Below are positions 1 to 9,020 of a stretch of 64,000 nucleotides of DNA, piece after piece. Positions within the stretch are counted from its first letter, which is position 1. The number at the start of each line of letters is the position of its first letter. Made by a program: the position numbers and the translations under genes. The notes under the pieces are model-generated. The model saw only the letters and a list, made by a program, of their open reading frames with translations. It made no database searches and was not told where the DNA came from. The DNA comes from Maribacter flavus (GTDB taxonomy: Bacteria > Bacteroidota > Bacteroidia > Flavobacteriales > Flavobacteriaceae): assembly GCF_008386635.1 (NCBI RefSeq), contig NZ_VUOE01000001.1, forward strand, positions 1,550,001 through 1,614,000, written 5' to 3'.

Positions 1-156
1 GATCCGTGCCTCTTCAAGGTCTTTAGAACCGGACAATAAATTGGCGGCTACGGCTTCTGCCGATGCTATAAGTTCGTTATAGGTATATTCCGTTTTGTTT
101 GAAACAAGGGCTTTTCTGGTGCTAAAAACCTTGGCGCGGTCAAATAGTTTTAACAT
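1..156 (-). CDS. Acyl-CoA synthetase-like adenylate-forming enzyme, N-terminal part
   Basis: The first 52 codons of a reverse-strand gene that leaves the window at base 1. It starts at an ATG (complement of 154-156) with MLKLFDRAKVFSTRKALVSN. The pattern of an early 'F/L-x-x-A' helix, then a short strand, then 'TYNELIASAEAVAANLL' is the usual opening of class I adenylate-forming enzymes (acyl-CoA or malonyl-CoA synthetases), which activate a carboxylic acid with ATP. The AMP-binding motifs lie outside the window, so the substrate cannot be judged. A PQQ-dehydrogenase relic lies just upstream of its start. Confidence 0.6.
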   Translation of the reverse strand, partial: MLKLFDRAKVFSTRKALVSNKTEYTYNELIASAEAVAANLLSGSKDLEEARI

Positions 157-180
157 TATGGGTCGGTTAGGTTGCTGTCG

Positions 181-292
181 CTACGGGTTCAAGTCAAAGG
201 CAATTATTTTATTCCCTATTTTGGTGCCCAGTTTCTCTCCGCCACAGGCGATGGCAATATACTGCTTTCCATTAAATTCGAAAAAATATTGA
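181..292 (-). pseudogene. 3' relic of a second PQQ-dehydrogenase gene
   Basis: Read on the reverse strand, this stretch encodes the end of a PQQ-dependent dehydrogenase: EFNGKQYIAIACGG, then EKLG, then NKIIAF, then a stop. It closely matches the last 33 codons of the intact gene at 2306-4429; by eye roughly 88 of 100 bases agree. Upstream the frame meets a stop within about 15 codons, so only the tail survives. It is best explained as the remnant of a tandem paralogue deleted or replaced except for its 3' end. Calling it a functional small gene is not justified. Confidence 0.75.
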
Positions 293-921
293 AATACCAC
301 CCATTTTAATTAGTATTTCTCCTCAGATGAATTAATTGGTTGCTAAATACAACCAATAAGCATTATTAAAGACCTCTCTTTTTTGACCTCGATTGAAGCC
401 ATCAGTTTAGCTCGACACTTATTTTGAAACAACATTTATGGACTTGAAAAAGGGTTTTTATAAAATCAATATGACCATTTAGAAAGGAGACAAAACAGAA
501 TTCAGGTTTTAGACAATATTACTGAAGTTGCACAAAAAAGTAAAACATTTTAGATTTCTTATATGAAAAGACCAGACTTAACAAAAATATATAATCGTAG
601 CAAAAAATTAAACAGGCCCATCTGGCTTTGAAATCTTAATCAAAAATTGTCAAATAAAAGAGCATTATTCACGTTACGTATTGGGTTGAAACAGTTTATT
701 CCAAGGAAAGAAAACACGGAATGGCTTTTGATAGGATATATCACCCCTAAAGAATGTCAATTATGGATAATTGAAAACCAAAAAATAGGTTGCTCTTAAT
801 CAAAAATCAGAAGACGCTTGTTACCCATCGAAATATTTCAAAAACACTTTGAAATCAAATTAATATAGTTTCCCTCTCAATTGTTTTGATAATTTTATTT
901 CTAGACAAACTAATGACAAAT
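293..921. other. AT-rich gene-free stretch, degraded sequence
   Basis: About 630 bases with no gene I recognise. It is visibly AT-rich, with stops in all frames. A 160-base open stretch without an ATG (about 637-799, forward) reads as a plausible protein fragment (RIGLKQFIPRKENTEWLLIG in its middle), and 565-633 holds a 22-codon ORF. Both look like debris of decayed genes rather than working genes. The promoter of the barrel protein at 922 should lie in the last 100 bases, but I see no clear -33/-7 pair. Confidence 0.5.
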
Positions 922-2145
922 ATGAAAAAATGCCTATTACTATCCTCCTTTCTAATTATTAGTTTTAAAGGTTTTGCACAAATATCTTTTGAGAAGGGGT
1001 ATTTCATAGATAATTCCGGACAAATTTTTGATTGCTTTATTAGGAATGTGGATTGGAAAGACAACCCAGTTGATTTTGAGTATAAACTTTCAAAAGAAGG
1101 CAAACCCAAAAGAACTTCTCTTATTTACATTAAAGAGTTTGGGATAGGAACTTCTGTTAAGTTTGTTCGAGCAACAGTAAATATTGACAAGTCTAGTGAG
1201 GACCTCAATAGAATGGGAAAGGATAGAAACCCTATTTTTGAAAAGGAAAATGTTTTCCTGGAAGTATTGACAAAAGGATATGCGAGTTTATACCAATATC
1301 GCAACGGAGGCTTAAAACGATTCTTTTATTCGATAGACGCAAACCAGATTGAGCCATTAGTTTTCAAGTATTACTTGATTGATAAAGACAAAAAGGGAAC
1401 AAATAACCGATTTAAACAACAATTATGGAATGAATTAAGTTGTGCAGGAATAAAAAAGGAACAGTTAGAGAAATTGACCTATACAAAAAACAGTCTTACC
1501 AATTATTTTATAAAATTCAACGAGTGTAGTGGCCAACAATTTAAGGTTTTCGGCACGAAATCTAAATATGACTTCTTCAATTTTACAGTTAGGCCTCGCA
1601 TAAATAGATCATCATTGGTTGTTTCGAATTTTTTTGGAGGGTCAAAATATGCAGATTTTGGGAGTAAAACTGGATTAGGTTTTGGTATTGAAACAGAGTT
1701 TGTTTTGCCTTTTCAAAAGAACAAATGGGGACTAATAATTGAGCCAACTTACCATATGGGCTTTAAAGAAACAAAAACAACCGGTATAAATGATGGTTCG
1801 GGGGCTAATTCAATAGCTAGTTTATCATATAGTTCTATTGAACTACCAGTGGGGCTTCGGCATTATTTTTTTCTTAAAGAAAAATCCAAATTGTTTATAA
1901 ATGCTTCCTATGTATACGACATTAATTCTGAAACTACTTTAATTATTCAAAGAACAGATAACCCTACGATAACCACATTGACAGGCAAAAGTTCAACCAA
2001 TTGGGCATTTGGCATAGGCCTTAAAGTAGACAGATTCAGTTTAGAGGCTCGGTATTTTACCAATAGAGACATTATAAGTGACTTTTTTGCCTGGGACTCT
2101 CAGTATAATGCCTTTTCTATGATTTTAGGGTATACTGTCTTTTAA
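922..2145 (+). CDS. Outer-membrane beta-barrel protein, PorT-like
   Basis: A 407-residue exported protein. The ATG at 922 is chosen over 886 and 913 because it starts directly at a good signal peptide (MKKCLLLSSFLIISFKGFAQ) with cleavage after FAQ. Residues about 20-200 form a mixed domain with several lysine-rich strands. From about 210 on, alternating polar and hydrophobic segments ending in an aromatic residue (final residues YTVF) fit an outer-membrane beta-barrel. Such proteins are common in Flavobacteria and often carry vague names. No catalytic motif is visible. Its base composition is AT-richer than the genes to its right, and it stands alone between two copies of a PQQ-dehydrogenase 3' end, so it may be a later insertion. 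Confidence 0.65.
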   Translation: MKKCLLLSSFLIISFKGFAQISFEKGYFIDNSGQIFDCFIRNVDWKDNPVDFEYKLSKEGKPKRTSLIYIKEFGIGTSVKFVRATVNIDKSSEDLNRMGKDRNPIFEKENVFLEVLTKGYASLYQYRNGGLKRFFYSIDANQIEPLVFKYYLIDKDKKGTNNRFKQQLWNELSCAGIKKEQLEKLTYTKNSLTNYFIKFNECSGQQFKVFGTKSKYDFFNFTVRPRINRSSLVVSNFFGGSKYADFGSKTGLGFGIETEFVLPFQKNKWGLIIEPTYHMGFKETKTTGINDGSGANSIASLSYSSIELPVGLRHYFFLKEKSKLFINASYVYDINSETTLIIQRTDNPTITTLTGKSSTNWAFGIGLKVDRFSLEARYFTNRDIISDFFAWDSQYNAFSMILGYTVF

Positions 2146-2305
2146 TAGATGTTTATTAATTCCAGAGAATTTAAATCAAAACAATAGGTTTCATCTTAGC
2201 TATCCGAAACAGCCAGCGCCAAACTATTCTTTTTTATTGAACCAAGACTTGTTATGGTAAAAACAAGGGATGAATGGCCAATCTTATATTTATATAACAG
2301 ACTAG

Positions 2306-4429
2306 CTACGGGTTCAAGGCAAAAGCAATGATTTTATTCCCTTTTTTGGCACCTAGTTTTTCCCCGCCACAGGCGATGGCAATATACTGTTTTCCATTAA
2401 ACTCATACATGGCGGGAGTAGCGAAAGCGGGAGCAGGCAGCTCATATTCCCAAATAAGGCTACCATTTTCCTTGTCAAATACCCTAAAATAACCATCCCG
2501 AGTGGCCGCAATGAACAGCAATCCGTTTTCGGTCACCACGGCACCGCCATAATTTTCCGTTCCCGTACCGATTCCCTTATCTCCCAACTCAGGGGTATTG
2601 CCAAAGGGAATGGACCATTTAAAGTTTCCGGTATTCAAATCGATGGCATGCATCGTACCCCAAGGAGGAGATATGCCAGGCAGCCCCTTGCTGTCCAAAA
2701 ACTTGGTGTATCCGGCATGTTTGTAACGTTCCTGAACGGTGTCTTGGGGTACATTTTCCGAAGCAACGGAATGTTTTATTTCCTCATCGAATAAAAAGGT
2801 TAGCAGGGCCTCCATTTCCTGTTTTGAAAGCTGGGGAAAACCTGTCATCATGCCCTTTCCGTTGGTAATTATCTCGGCCACTTCGTTTTTGTTTTTTCGG
2901 AGCTGCAGGTCGAGCAAACTGGGAAAACCACTTGCGGCATATCCTTTTCTGTCGGGTTGGTGACAGGTAACACAGTATTTTTGATAGGTACTTTCGCCCA
3001 AGGGACCGTCATGAGCTTCTTCATTGTTTTCAATAACACCTAGCATCCAAGCCATTTCATTGGAATTTACATAAAGAATTCCCTCTTCGGGATCCACGGA
3101 GGCCCCGCCCCATTCCGCCGCCCCATCGTAACCGGGCAATAATAAAACGGGTTCCGTATTTGGAGGGGCATAAAGTGTTTTGTTCGCCGCCTTAAATTCG
3201 GAAATCAACTCATCCCTATTTTCCGCAAAAGGACTGATATCAGATTCCGTTAGGTCTTGGGATTGCCGTGCAAAAGGCTCTGGCCGTGCCGGTATGGGTT
3301 GGGTGGGCCAGGCTTCTTCGCCCTCCAACATCGATTTGGGCACGGGCACTTCTTTAATGTCAAACAAGGGCTCTCCGGTCAATCGGTTAAAGACATACAC
3401 ATACCCTTGTTTGGTTACTTGGGCCACTGCGGGTATTTTTTTACCCTCCCTTTCCACCACCAACAGGTTGGGCGGAGCGGGCGGGTCACGGTCCCAAATA
3501 TCATGATGGGTAAACTGAAAATGCCAAAGCCGTTCTCCCGTATTTGCATTTAAGGCCAAGAGCGAGTTGGAAAACAAGTTCTTTCCAAGCCGGACACCTC
3601 CGTAAAAGTCGGGCGCAGCGGAGCCCGTGGGCACATAAATGATTTCGGCTTCCTCGTCTACCGCCATACCTGCCCAGTTATTGGCGCCGCCCACAATGGA
3701 ACTCTTATAGGTTGTGGAATCTTGCCATGTTTCGTGGCCAAATTCCCCAGGATGCGGGATGGTGTGAAACGACCATTCCAACGCACCTGTAACAACGTTA
3801 AACGCCATGATGTCCCCAGGAGCGGCCCCTGCTCCTTCGGAAACCCTTAGCGGCATGACGATTAAATCCTTAAAAACAGTGCCAGGGGTATTGGAAATGA
3901 CGAACTTGTTTTCGGCGCTTTTAGGCATACCGGAACGTAAATCCACCTTACCGTCCGAACCAAAAGTCGGGATGGGTTTACCGGTCAAGGCATCGAGAGC
4001 GAACAGGAAAGCACCTCGAGTACACAGTATTCGTTTATCCTCACCTTTGGACCAATAGGATACGCCCCTGCTCGTGGAATGCCAGACTTTAACGGAATCC
4101 CCAAACTGCCAGATTTCTTCTCCCGTCCCGGCATGGAGTGCCACTACGCGAAGTGCCGCGGTAACCCCATAGAGCATGGAATCCACAACGATAGGATTCA
4201 TCTGCATTTGACCCCAATCTTCAGATTCATAGGCCCAAGCCACTTTGAGGGATGTAACATTTTCTTTGGTAATCTGCGACAATGTGGAAAAATGGGTCCT
4301 TCCCGCATCGCCCAAATAGGAGGACCAAGTAGTAAACTCTTTTTGAGCAGGTGCTTCCTTTTTATTTTCTTCACAGGAACCTATTCCCAATATCAGAAGC
4401 AATAGGCCAATTATTTTGAGCGACTTCAT
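2306..4429 (-). CDS. PQQ-dependent dehydrogenase with embedded cytochrome c
   Basis: A quinoprotein dehydrogenase of about 707 residues, related to membrane-bound glucose/alcohol dehydrogenases, which oxidise sugars or alcohols in the periplasm and pass electrons to haem. The ATG at 4429 places a lipoprotein signal (MKSLKIIGLLLLILGIGSC) at the N-terminus, so an upstream ATG at 4459 is less likely. Repeated beta-propeller strands with 'LNANTGERLW' and 'IDLNTGNFKW' type blades cover most of the chain. A haem-binding CVTCH motif lies near residue 486, inside the propeller rather than at the end, followed by a Met-rich segment suited to axial ligation. It is the last gene of the reverse operon beginning at 7793, 33 bases after the kinase-like gene. 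The exact substrate is unknown. Confidence 0.88.
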   Translation of the reverse strand: MKSLKIIGLLLLILGIGSCEENKKEAPAQKEFTTWSSYLGDAGRTHFSTLSQITKENVTSLKVAWAYESEDWGQMQMNPIVVDSMLYGVTAALRVVALHAGTGEEIWQFGDSVKVWHSTSRGVSYWSKGEDKRILCTRGAFLFALDALTGKPIPTFGSDGKVDLRSGMPKSAENKFVISNTPGTVFKDLIVMPLRVSEGAGAAPGDIMAFNVVTGALEWSFHTIPHPGEFGHETWQDSTTYKSSIVGGANNWAGMAVDEEAEIIYVPTGSAAPDFYGGVRLGKNLFSNSLLALNANTGERLWHFQFTHHDIWDRDPPAPPNLLVVEREGKKIPAVAQVTKQGYVYVFNRLTGEPLFDIKEVPVPKSMLEGEEAWPTQPIPARPEPFARQSQDLTESDISPFAENRDELISEFKAANKTLYAPPNTEPVLLLPGYDGAAEWGGASVDPEEGILYVNSNEMAWMLGVIENNEEAHDGPLGESTYQKYCVTCHQPDRKGYAASGFPSLLDLQLRKNKNEVAEIITNGKGMMTGFPQLSKQEMEALLTFLFDEEIKHSVASENVPQDTVQERYKHAGYTKFLDSKGLPGISPPWGTMHAIDLNTGNFKWSIPFGNTPELGDKGIGTGTENYGGAVVTENGLLFIAATRDGYFRVFDKENGSLIWEYELPAPAFATPAMYEFNGKQYIAIACGGEKLGAKKGNKIIAFALNP

Positions 4430-4462
4430 AGCATGTGTATTTGCTTTAAAGGTAGCCAAATC

Positions 4463-5326
4463 CTAAAAATAGGTGGACAAAATTCTTTTGACGGGAGCAG
4501 CATACGAAGCCCCAAAAAGGTTGAGGTGGACAAGGAGATAGTACAGCTGATAAATATCCTTTCTTTCTTCTTCCCCAGGTTCAGGAGGGATGATTTCTCT
4601 GTATGCTTTATAAAAGGAATCCCCAAAACCGCCAAAAAGACGGGTCATGGCTATATCCACCTCATGATGGCCATAATAGATAGCCGGATCTATCAAAAAG
4701 GAAACACCATCTTTTGAAATCAAAAAATTACCACTCCACAAATCGCCATGTAACAAAGAGGGTTTTACTTTGGGAAACAAGTTGTTGCACACTGTATCCA
4801 TTTTTTCTCCTGGAGGGATATCGGTTTTCGCCAAGAGTCCCTTCTCAAATGCCAAATATAGCTGAGGAAGGAGTCTTTCCTGCACGTAAAACGAAGTCCA
4901 ATCCACATGTCTTCTATTGGATTGATTCAAACTACCTATGAAATTGTCTTCCTCCCACCCAAATGTCTGGCTATTGGATAATTGATGTAATTGGGCCAGT
5001 TGGCGGCCAAAAACGGACATATCCTCCAAACAAGGTCTTTTAGTTTCCACATATTCCATTAAGAAAAAAGCACCTGCTTCATAGGCGGCTACCTGAAAGG
5101 AACGTGGGGCTGCGATCGTATTGGTTTTCAAGAGCTCCTGGAGCCCTTTTTTCTCGGCATGGAACATTGCAAGGGCCTTGTTTTGCCCGTTGATTTTGCA
5201 GAAGAATTTTTCGGTTGTGGATTCCAAAAGGTAGGCCCTAGAGATGTCCCCTCCGGAAATCGGGGAAACACGCTCTATTTTTGTGCAAAGCAAGTAATTT
5301 AGATATGCAATCAATTCTTTGTCCAA
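4463..5326 (-). CDS. Fructosamine kinase family protein
   Basis: A 287-residue cytoplasmic kinase of the fructosamine-3-kinase/APH-like fold. FN3K enzymes phosphorylate sugar adducts on protein amines so that they fall off. The N-lobe has SPISGGDISRAY near residue 21 as the nucleotide loop. The catalytic loop is HGDLWSGN at 193-200, and the metal-binding Asp lies in FLIDPA near 213. The start is a TTG, seven bases after the stop of the upstream hydrolase gene; no ATG exists in the first 50 codons and the family normally begins about here. It sits in an operon with a PQQ sugar dehydrogenase, which fits a role in coping with reactive sugars, though that is inference. Confidence 0.85.
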   Translation of the reverse strand: MDKELIAYLNYLLCTKIERVSPISGGDISRAYLLESTTEKFFCKINGQNKALAMFHAEKKGLQELLKTNTIAAPRSFQVAAYEAGAFFLMEYVETKRPCLEDMSVFGRQLAQLHQLSNSQTFGWEEDNFIGSLNQSNRRHVDWTSFYVQERLLPQLYLAFEKGLLAKTDIPPGEKMDTVCNNLFPKVKPSLLHGDLWSGNFLISKDGVSFLIDPAIYYGHHEVDIAMTRLFGGFGDSFYKAYREIIPPEPGEEERKDIYQLYYLLVHLNLFGASYAAPVKRILSTYF

Positions 5327-5332
5327 AACCGT

Positions 5333-6286
5333 TTATAATTTAATGGCCATGCCCTTTCTTGCTATTTGAAATCCTGCCTGCAACACTTTTTTTGTTTGGG
5401 GAGCATCGGGACTCAACAAAGGGTTCGTATGGTTGAAATGTATGAAATAGACCTTGTTTCTCTCGGATCGGGAAAAATCCTTGAACGTTTCCATGCTTTC
5501 AATGACAAAGGGATGGGGAATTTCTGAGATGTCCCTGTAATTGATTTCTTCGGCATCGAAAAATGTGGCGTCCACAAAGGCATAGTCCACAGTTTTGATT
5601 TCTTCCCGAATGTTCTTTTCCCACTTTTCCCATTTGTCTATATCCGGAATAAACAACAAGGTTTTGTTGGGACCGATAACCTTATATCCCACGGTCTCTG
5701 AATACTCGTCGCGATGCGGAACGACAAAAGGAACGATGGCTAATTGCTCCGATATTTGAACCGATCTTTCATTTTCTATTGGAACAAGCCTGATATTTTT
5801 AGTTGCCACCAACTGTCCCCAAGGCCCATTTTCCGTCAAAAACCGATGCATTCTGGGCATGGAATAGACAGGAATGTTTTTGGTGTTTGCAGCTTCCTTG
5901 CCCAAATACATAAGACCGCCGTAATGCCCAATATGGGCATGGGTCAGAAAGATACCGTCTGGGTAATCATTTTGCCTGAAAGGCGCCATTTCGCGCAATG
6001 CCCTTATTTGGGCCGGCAGGTCTGGAGTGGCCTCGATAAGAATTGTTTGGTTGTTTTTAAAATCGACGACACCCAGGGAAACGACCTTTCTGGAATGGTC
6101 ACCTTTTTCAAAAAGTTGCGCACAACATTCTTTTTCACAACCTATGTGCGGACTTCCCCCGTCCTGGACCGTTCCCAAAACGAATACTTCCACGCCTTCC
6201 TTGTCATTGGCGACAAACGAATGCTGGGCAATGCTCAGGTGGGGTAGAAGGAAAAGAAAAGCGATATTTAAGCAACGAAACCTCAA
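5333..6286 (-). CDS. Exported PqqB-like metallo-beta-lactamase-fold hydrolase
   Basis: A 317-residue protein of the MBL fold, resembling PqqB, the hydroxylase-type accessory enzyme of PQQ biosynthesis. It shows the PqqB-like opening FVLGTVQDGGSPHIGC near residue 36 and the metal motif LTHAHIGHYGG near 115. Unlike classical PqqB it begins with a signal peptide (MRFRCLNIAFLFLLPHLSIAQ), so it should act in the periplasm. The start is a TTG four bases after the stop of the S10 peptidase gene; no alternative start precedes the signal sequence. No pqqA, C, D or E is present in the window, so a role in making PQQ is not shown. An unrelated hydrolytic role is equally possible. Confidence 0.72.
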   Translation of the reverse strand: MRFRCLNIAFLFLLPHLSIAQHSFVANDKEGVEVFVLGTVQDGGSPHIGCEKECCAQLFEKGDHSRKVVSLGVVDFKNNQTILIEATPDLPAQIRALREMAPFRQNDYPDGIFLTHAHIGHYGGLMYLGKEAANTKNIPVYSMPRMHRFLTENGPWGQLVATKNIRLVPIENERSVQISEQLAIVPFVVPHRDEYSETVGYKVIGPNKTLLFIPDIDKWEKWEKNIREEIKTVDYAFVDATFFDAEEINYRDISEIPHPFVIESMETFKDFSRSERNKVYFIHFNHTNPLLSPDAPQTKKVLQAGFQIARKGMAIKL

Positions 6287-6290
6287 CCTT

Positions 6291-7793
6291 TTATTGGGAT
6301 AAAAATGCCCGAATATCCTCCGACAGTTTTTTTAGATCGGGCTCATGGGTGTACATCATATGGCCGGCCTCGTAGTATTTCATGGAGACCTTTTCGGTGA
6401 CAATCCCATTTCTTGCAAAGGTATATTCGGCATCAAAAAAAGGCGTTATAAGATCGTAATAGCCGTTGGCCACCATCACCTTCATTTCTGGGTTACGCCT
6501 CATGGTTTCGCCAAGAAACGAGGCGGTGTTTACGGGCATTGGCTCCCAATAGGCATCATCGGGAGCAGTGCGCCATCGCCATCCCTCGCCACCTCCGGAG
6601 GTGATGTAGGGCCGGTCCATGTTAACTTTTAAATCGGTCGCAAAATAATGGTTGATCCCTGCGGTATAGGCCGCACCAATTTGATAGCTTGCCGGATCTC
6701 CCAAGTGGGGACTTTCGGCTACATCATCTGCCTCGTCGCCCATGAATCTTCCGTCCAAACGTCCAATCGCCAAACCTTGATCCTCCAAAAGTTTTTTCTG
6801 GAATCGTTCCACAAGAACGCGCAGGTTGGACCTAAGGATGTAGTCTTTGTCCAAACCAATAAAATAACTGAGCTTCTGGGCGATTTCATCCTTTTCGGCA
6901 TTGTTCAAAAGGTTACCCTTATACAGGGCCTTGGTATAATCACCATAGGTAAACTCCCTGCACTCTTTTACAAAGACTTCCAGTGTTTTTCCTTCCCCTG
7001 CTTTTTTATGGTACCAAGCCGTGGCGGCCATACTCGGCAGATAAGTGATGTAAGAGGTAATGTTATAATGGATAGAAGTAGAACCGGCATAATCCAAAGC
7101 CTGGGAAATAAGGATCATACCGTTGAGCGCCATATTTTGACCCGAGCCCTCCAAGGCCTTTCCCAAATAGGCGGCCCTTGTGGTACCGTAACTTTCACCT
7201 GCCAAATATTTGGGAGAGAACCAGCGCCCGTTATCTGTGACCCATTTTCGTATAAATTGTGCAAATGAGGCAACATCCTCGTTAAGTCCGTAAAAGTCCT
7301 TACCCTTGCCATTGCCTACCAACCTGCTATACCCCGTCCCTACTGGATCTATAAATACAAGATCGGTAAGGTCTAAAAGGCCATGTTCATTGGCCACAAG
7401 ATTGTAGGGCGCGGCGCCGTCGTCTTTCTTGGCTTCTGAATCCACTTTTATGATTTTGGGCCCAAAAAGCCCCATGTGTAGCCATAGGGAAGCGGAACCC
7501 GGCCCGCCATTGAAGATAAAGGTAACCGGCCTCTTTGTTACATCACCAATTGGGTTTTTGGTGTAGGCTACCGACCAAAATGTGGCTATGGAGTCGCCTG
7601 CTTTGTTGGTCAAAAAGGTTTCTTTGGCCGTTGCGGTATAATTGATGGTCTTTCCTCCAAACACCCCTTGATGGAGGGTTTCAAAACTCTTGGCATAGGG
7701 AATGGGTTTTTGGTCTTGTTCCTGGGCATCGGATTGGGAATGAAGGGTTAGACCTGGTATAAAAAACAAGAAAAAAAGTACTATTTTATGCAT
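6291..7793 (-). CDS. S10 family serine carboxypeptidase-like protein
   Basis: A protein of about 500 residues with an alpha/beta-hydrolase fold of the S10 carboxypeptidase family. The oxyanion-hole motif FNGGPGSASLW appears near residue 95, the nucleophile in AGESYGTTRA (Ser near 201), an Asp in NGYYDLITPF and the catalytic His in YEAGHMMY near the end. The ATG at 7793 starts a clean signal peptide (MHKIVLFFLFFIPGLTLHSQ); another ATG at 7832 would add 13 residues. It is first in a four-gene reverse operon with PqqB-like, FN3K-like and PQQ dehydrogenase genes, and is divergent from the acetyltransferase gene at 7885. It probably trims peptides outside the inner membrane. Confidence 0.85.
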   Translation of the reverse strand: MHKIVLFFLFFIPGLTLHSQSDAQEQDQKPIPYAKSFETLHQGVFGGKTINYTATAKETFLTNKAGDSIATFWSVAYTKNPIGDVTKRPVTFIFNGGPGSASLWLHMGLFGPKIIKVDSEAKKDDGAAPYNLVANEHGLLDLTDLVFIDPVGTGYSRLVGNGKGKDFYGLNEDVASFAQFIRKWVTDNGRWFSPKYLAGESYGTTRAAYLGKALEGSGQNMALNGMILISQALDYAGSTSIHYNITSYITYLPSMAATAWYHKKAGEGKTLEVFVKECREFTYGDYTKALYKGNLLNNAEKDEIAQKLSYFIGLDKDYILRSNLRVLVERFQKKLLEDQGLAIGRLDGRFMGDEADDVAESPHLGDPASYQIGAAYTAGINHYFATDLKVNMDRPYITSGGGEGWRWRTAPDDAYWEPMPVNTASFLGETMRRNPEMKVMVANGYYDLITPFFDAEYTFARNGIVTEKVSMKYYEAGHMMYTHEPDLKKLSEDIRAFLSQ

Positions 7794-7884
7794 AAATGTC
7801 GGACTATTAAATGGTATTTGAAAGGTAATCATTTCATTTAAAAATTGTTGTACATTTCTGGGCTAAACCTAACCACTGAATTGT

Positions 7885-8991
7885 ATGTCGCAATTCGCCA
7901 AACCTTTGTCTCAGCGCCTGTACTCCTTGGATGTTTTCAGGGGGCTTATTATGTTTCTTTTGATTGCCGAAGCTGCGGGTTTTCATGAAAGTTTTGCTGG
8001 TTTAACTGAGGGGTCCTCCTTGTATCCTTTAGCCCTTCAATTACAGCATCATCCTTGGAACGGGCTTCGTTTTTGGGACCTTATACAGCCTTTTTTTATG
8101 TTCATCGTTGGGGTGGCCATGCCATTTTCCTTTAAAAAGCGATTGGCATCCGGAAACCGTTCCGAATTAAATAGGCACATCGCCATGCGATGCCTAAAGT
8201 TGTTCCTCTTTGGGGTGTTGTTGCACTGTGTCTACAGCCATGGCCCGGTATGGGAACTATGGAATGTATTGGTACAGTTGGCATTCACAATCCTGATTGC
8301 CTACGCCATTATGCGTAAAAGCGCCGCCTTTCAAATAGGGTTTTCAATTTTTCTATTGGTGCTGACGGAAATTTTATACAGATCTTATAACCCAAATGCT
8401 CCCTTTGCCCAAGGGCATGAAACCTTTGGCTCTTGGGTCGACCTATTGGTGATGGGGAAGGTAAACGGCGGATATTGGGTATTCATAAATTTTCTTCCAA
8501 CTGCCGCCCATACCATCTGGGGCGTTGTATGTGGTCAATTATTACTGAACCCTACTGCCGAAACCAAGAAAGTCAGGAACTTTCTTCTTTGGGGAATGTT
8601 GGCCACCGTTCTAGGTTTTGGACTCGACTTTTTTGAAATTACACCGATTATTAAACGTATTGCGACCTCATCGTTTACCTTGGCATCTGGCGGAATTTCA
8701 ATTTTAGCGCTTGCCTTTTTTTATTGGATAATCGACGTGAAAAGGCATAAGAAAAAATGGCTTCAATTTTTTGCGGTCGTTGGCACCAACTCCATTTTCA
8801 TCTATCTGTTCGCCGAGACTTTTGGTCATTTGATATTCAGGGAGTTTGACATTCTTTGGAACACAGGTCTTTTTCATGCCCTAGAGGCGTATAAGGATTG
8901 GATATTGGTTTTGGAATCATTGTTAATTCTCCTATTTTTATGGTATATAACGTATTATTTGGACAAGCGAAGGATTTATTTCAAAGTCTAG
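7885..8991 (+). CDS. HGSNAT-like transmembrane acyltransferase (DUF5009)
   Basis: A 368-residue polytopic membrane protein with roughly ten membrane segments. The N-terminal signature RLYSLDVFRGLIMFLLIAEA followed by WDLIQPFFMFIVGVAMPFS is typical of the DUF5009/heparan-alpha-glucosaminide N-acetyltransferase group, which moves acetyl groups from cytoplasmic acetyl-CoA to amino sugars across the membrane. The conserved early Asp-Val-x-Arg-Gly is present. It shares an intergenic space of about 90 bases with the divergent S10 peptidase gene and is followed after 29 bases by a PIG-L deacetylase, so an acetyl-sugar substrate is plausible for the pair. Substrate not determined. Confidence 0.8.
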   Translation: MSQFAKPLSQRLYSLDVFRGLIMFLLIAEAAGFHESFAGLTEGSSLYPLALQLQHHPWNGLRFWDLIQPFFMFIVGVAMPFSFKKRLASGNRSELNRHIAMRCLKLFLFGVLLHCVYSHGPVWELWNVLVQLAFTILIAYAIMRKSAAFQIGFSIFLLVLTEILYRSYNPNAPFAQGHETFGSWVDLLVMGKVNGGYWVFINFLPTAAHTIWGVVCGQLLLNPTAETKKVRNFLLWGMLATVLGFGLDFFEITPIIKRIATSSFTLASGGISILALAFFYWIIDVKRHKKKWLQFFAVVGTNSIFIYLFAETFGHLIFREFDILWNTGLFHALEAYKDWILVLESLLILLFLWYITYYLDKRRIYFKV

Positions 8992-9020
8992 AAACGGGCT
9001 GGAACCAAAAAACATCTATC

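Noticed and set aside
637-799. Open stretch of about 54 codons
   Set aside because: No ATG, no recognisable family, and the flanks are full of stops; likely a decayed fragment.
6648-7268. 206-codon forward ORF
   Set aside because: It lies fully antisense to the S10 peptidase gene, which has clear family motifs; the forward frame has none.
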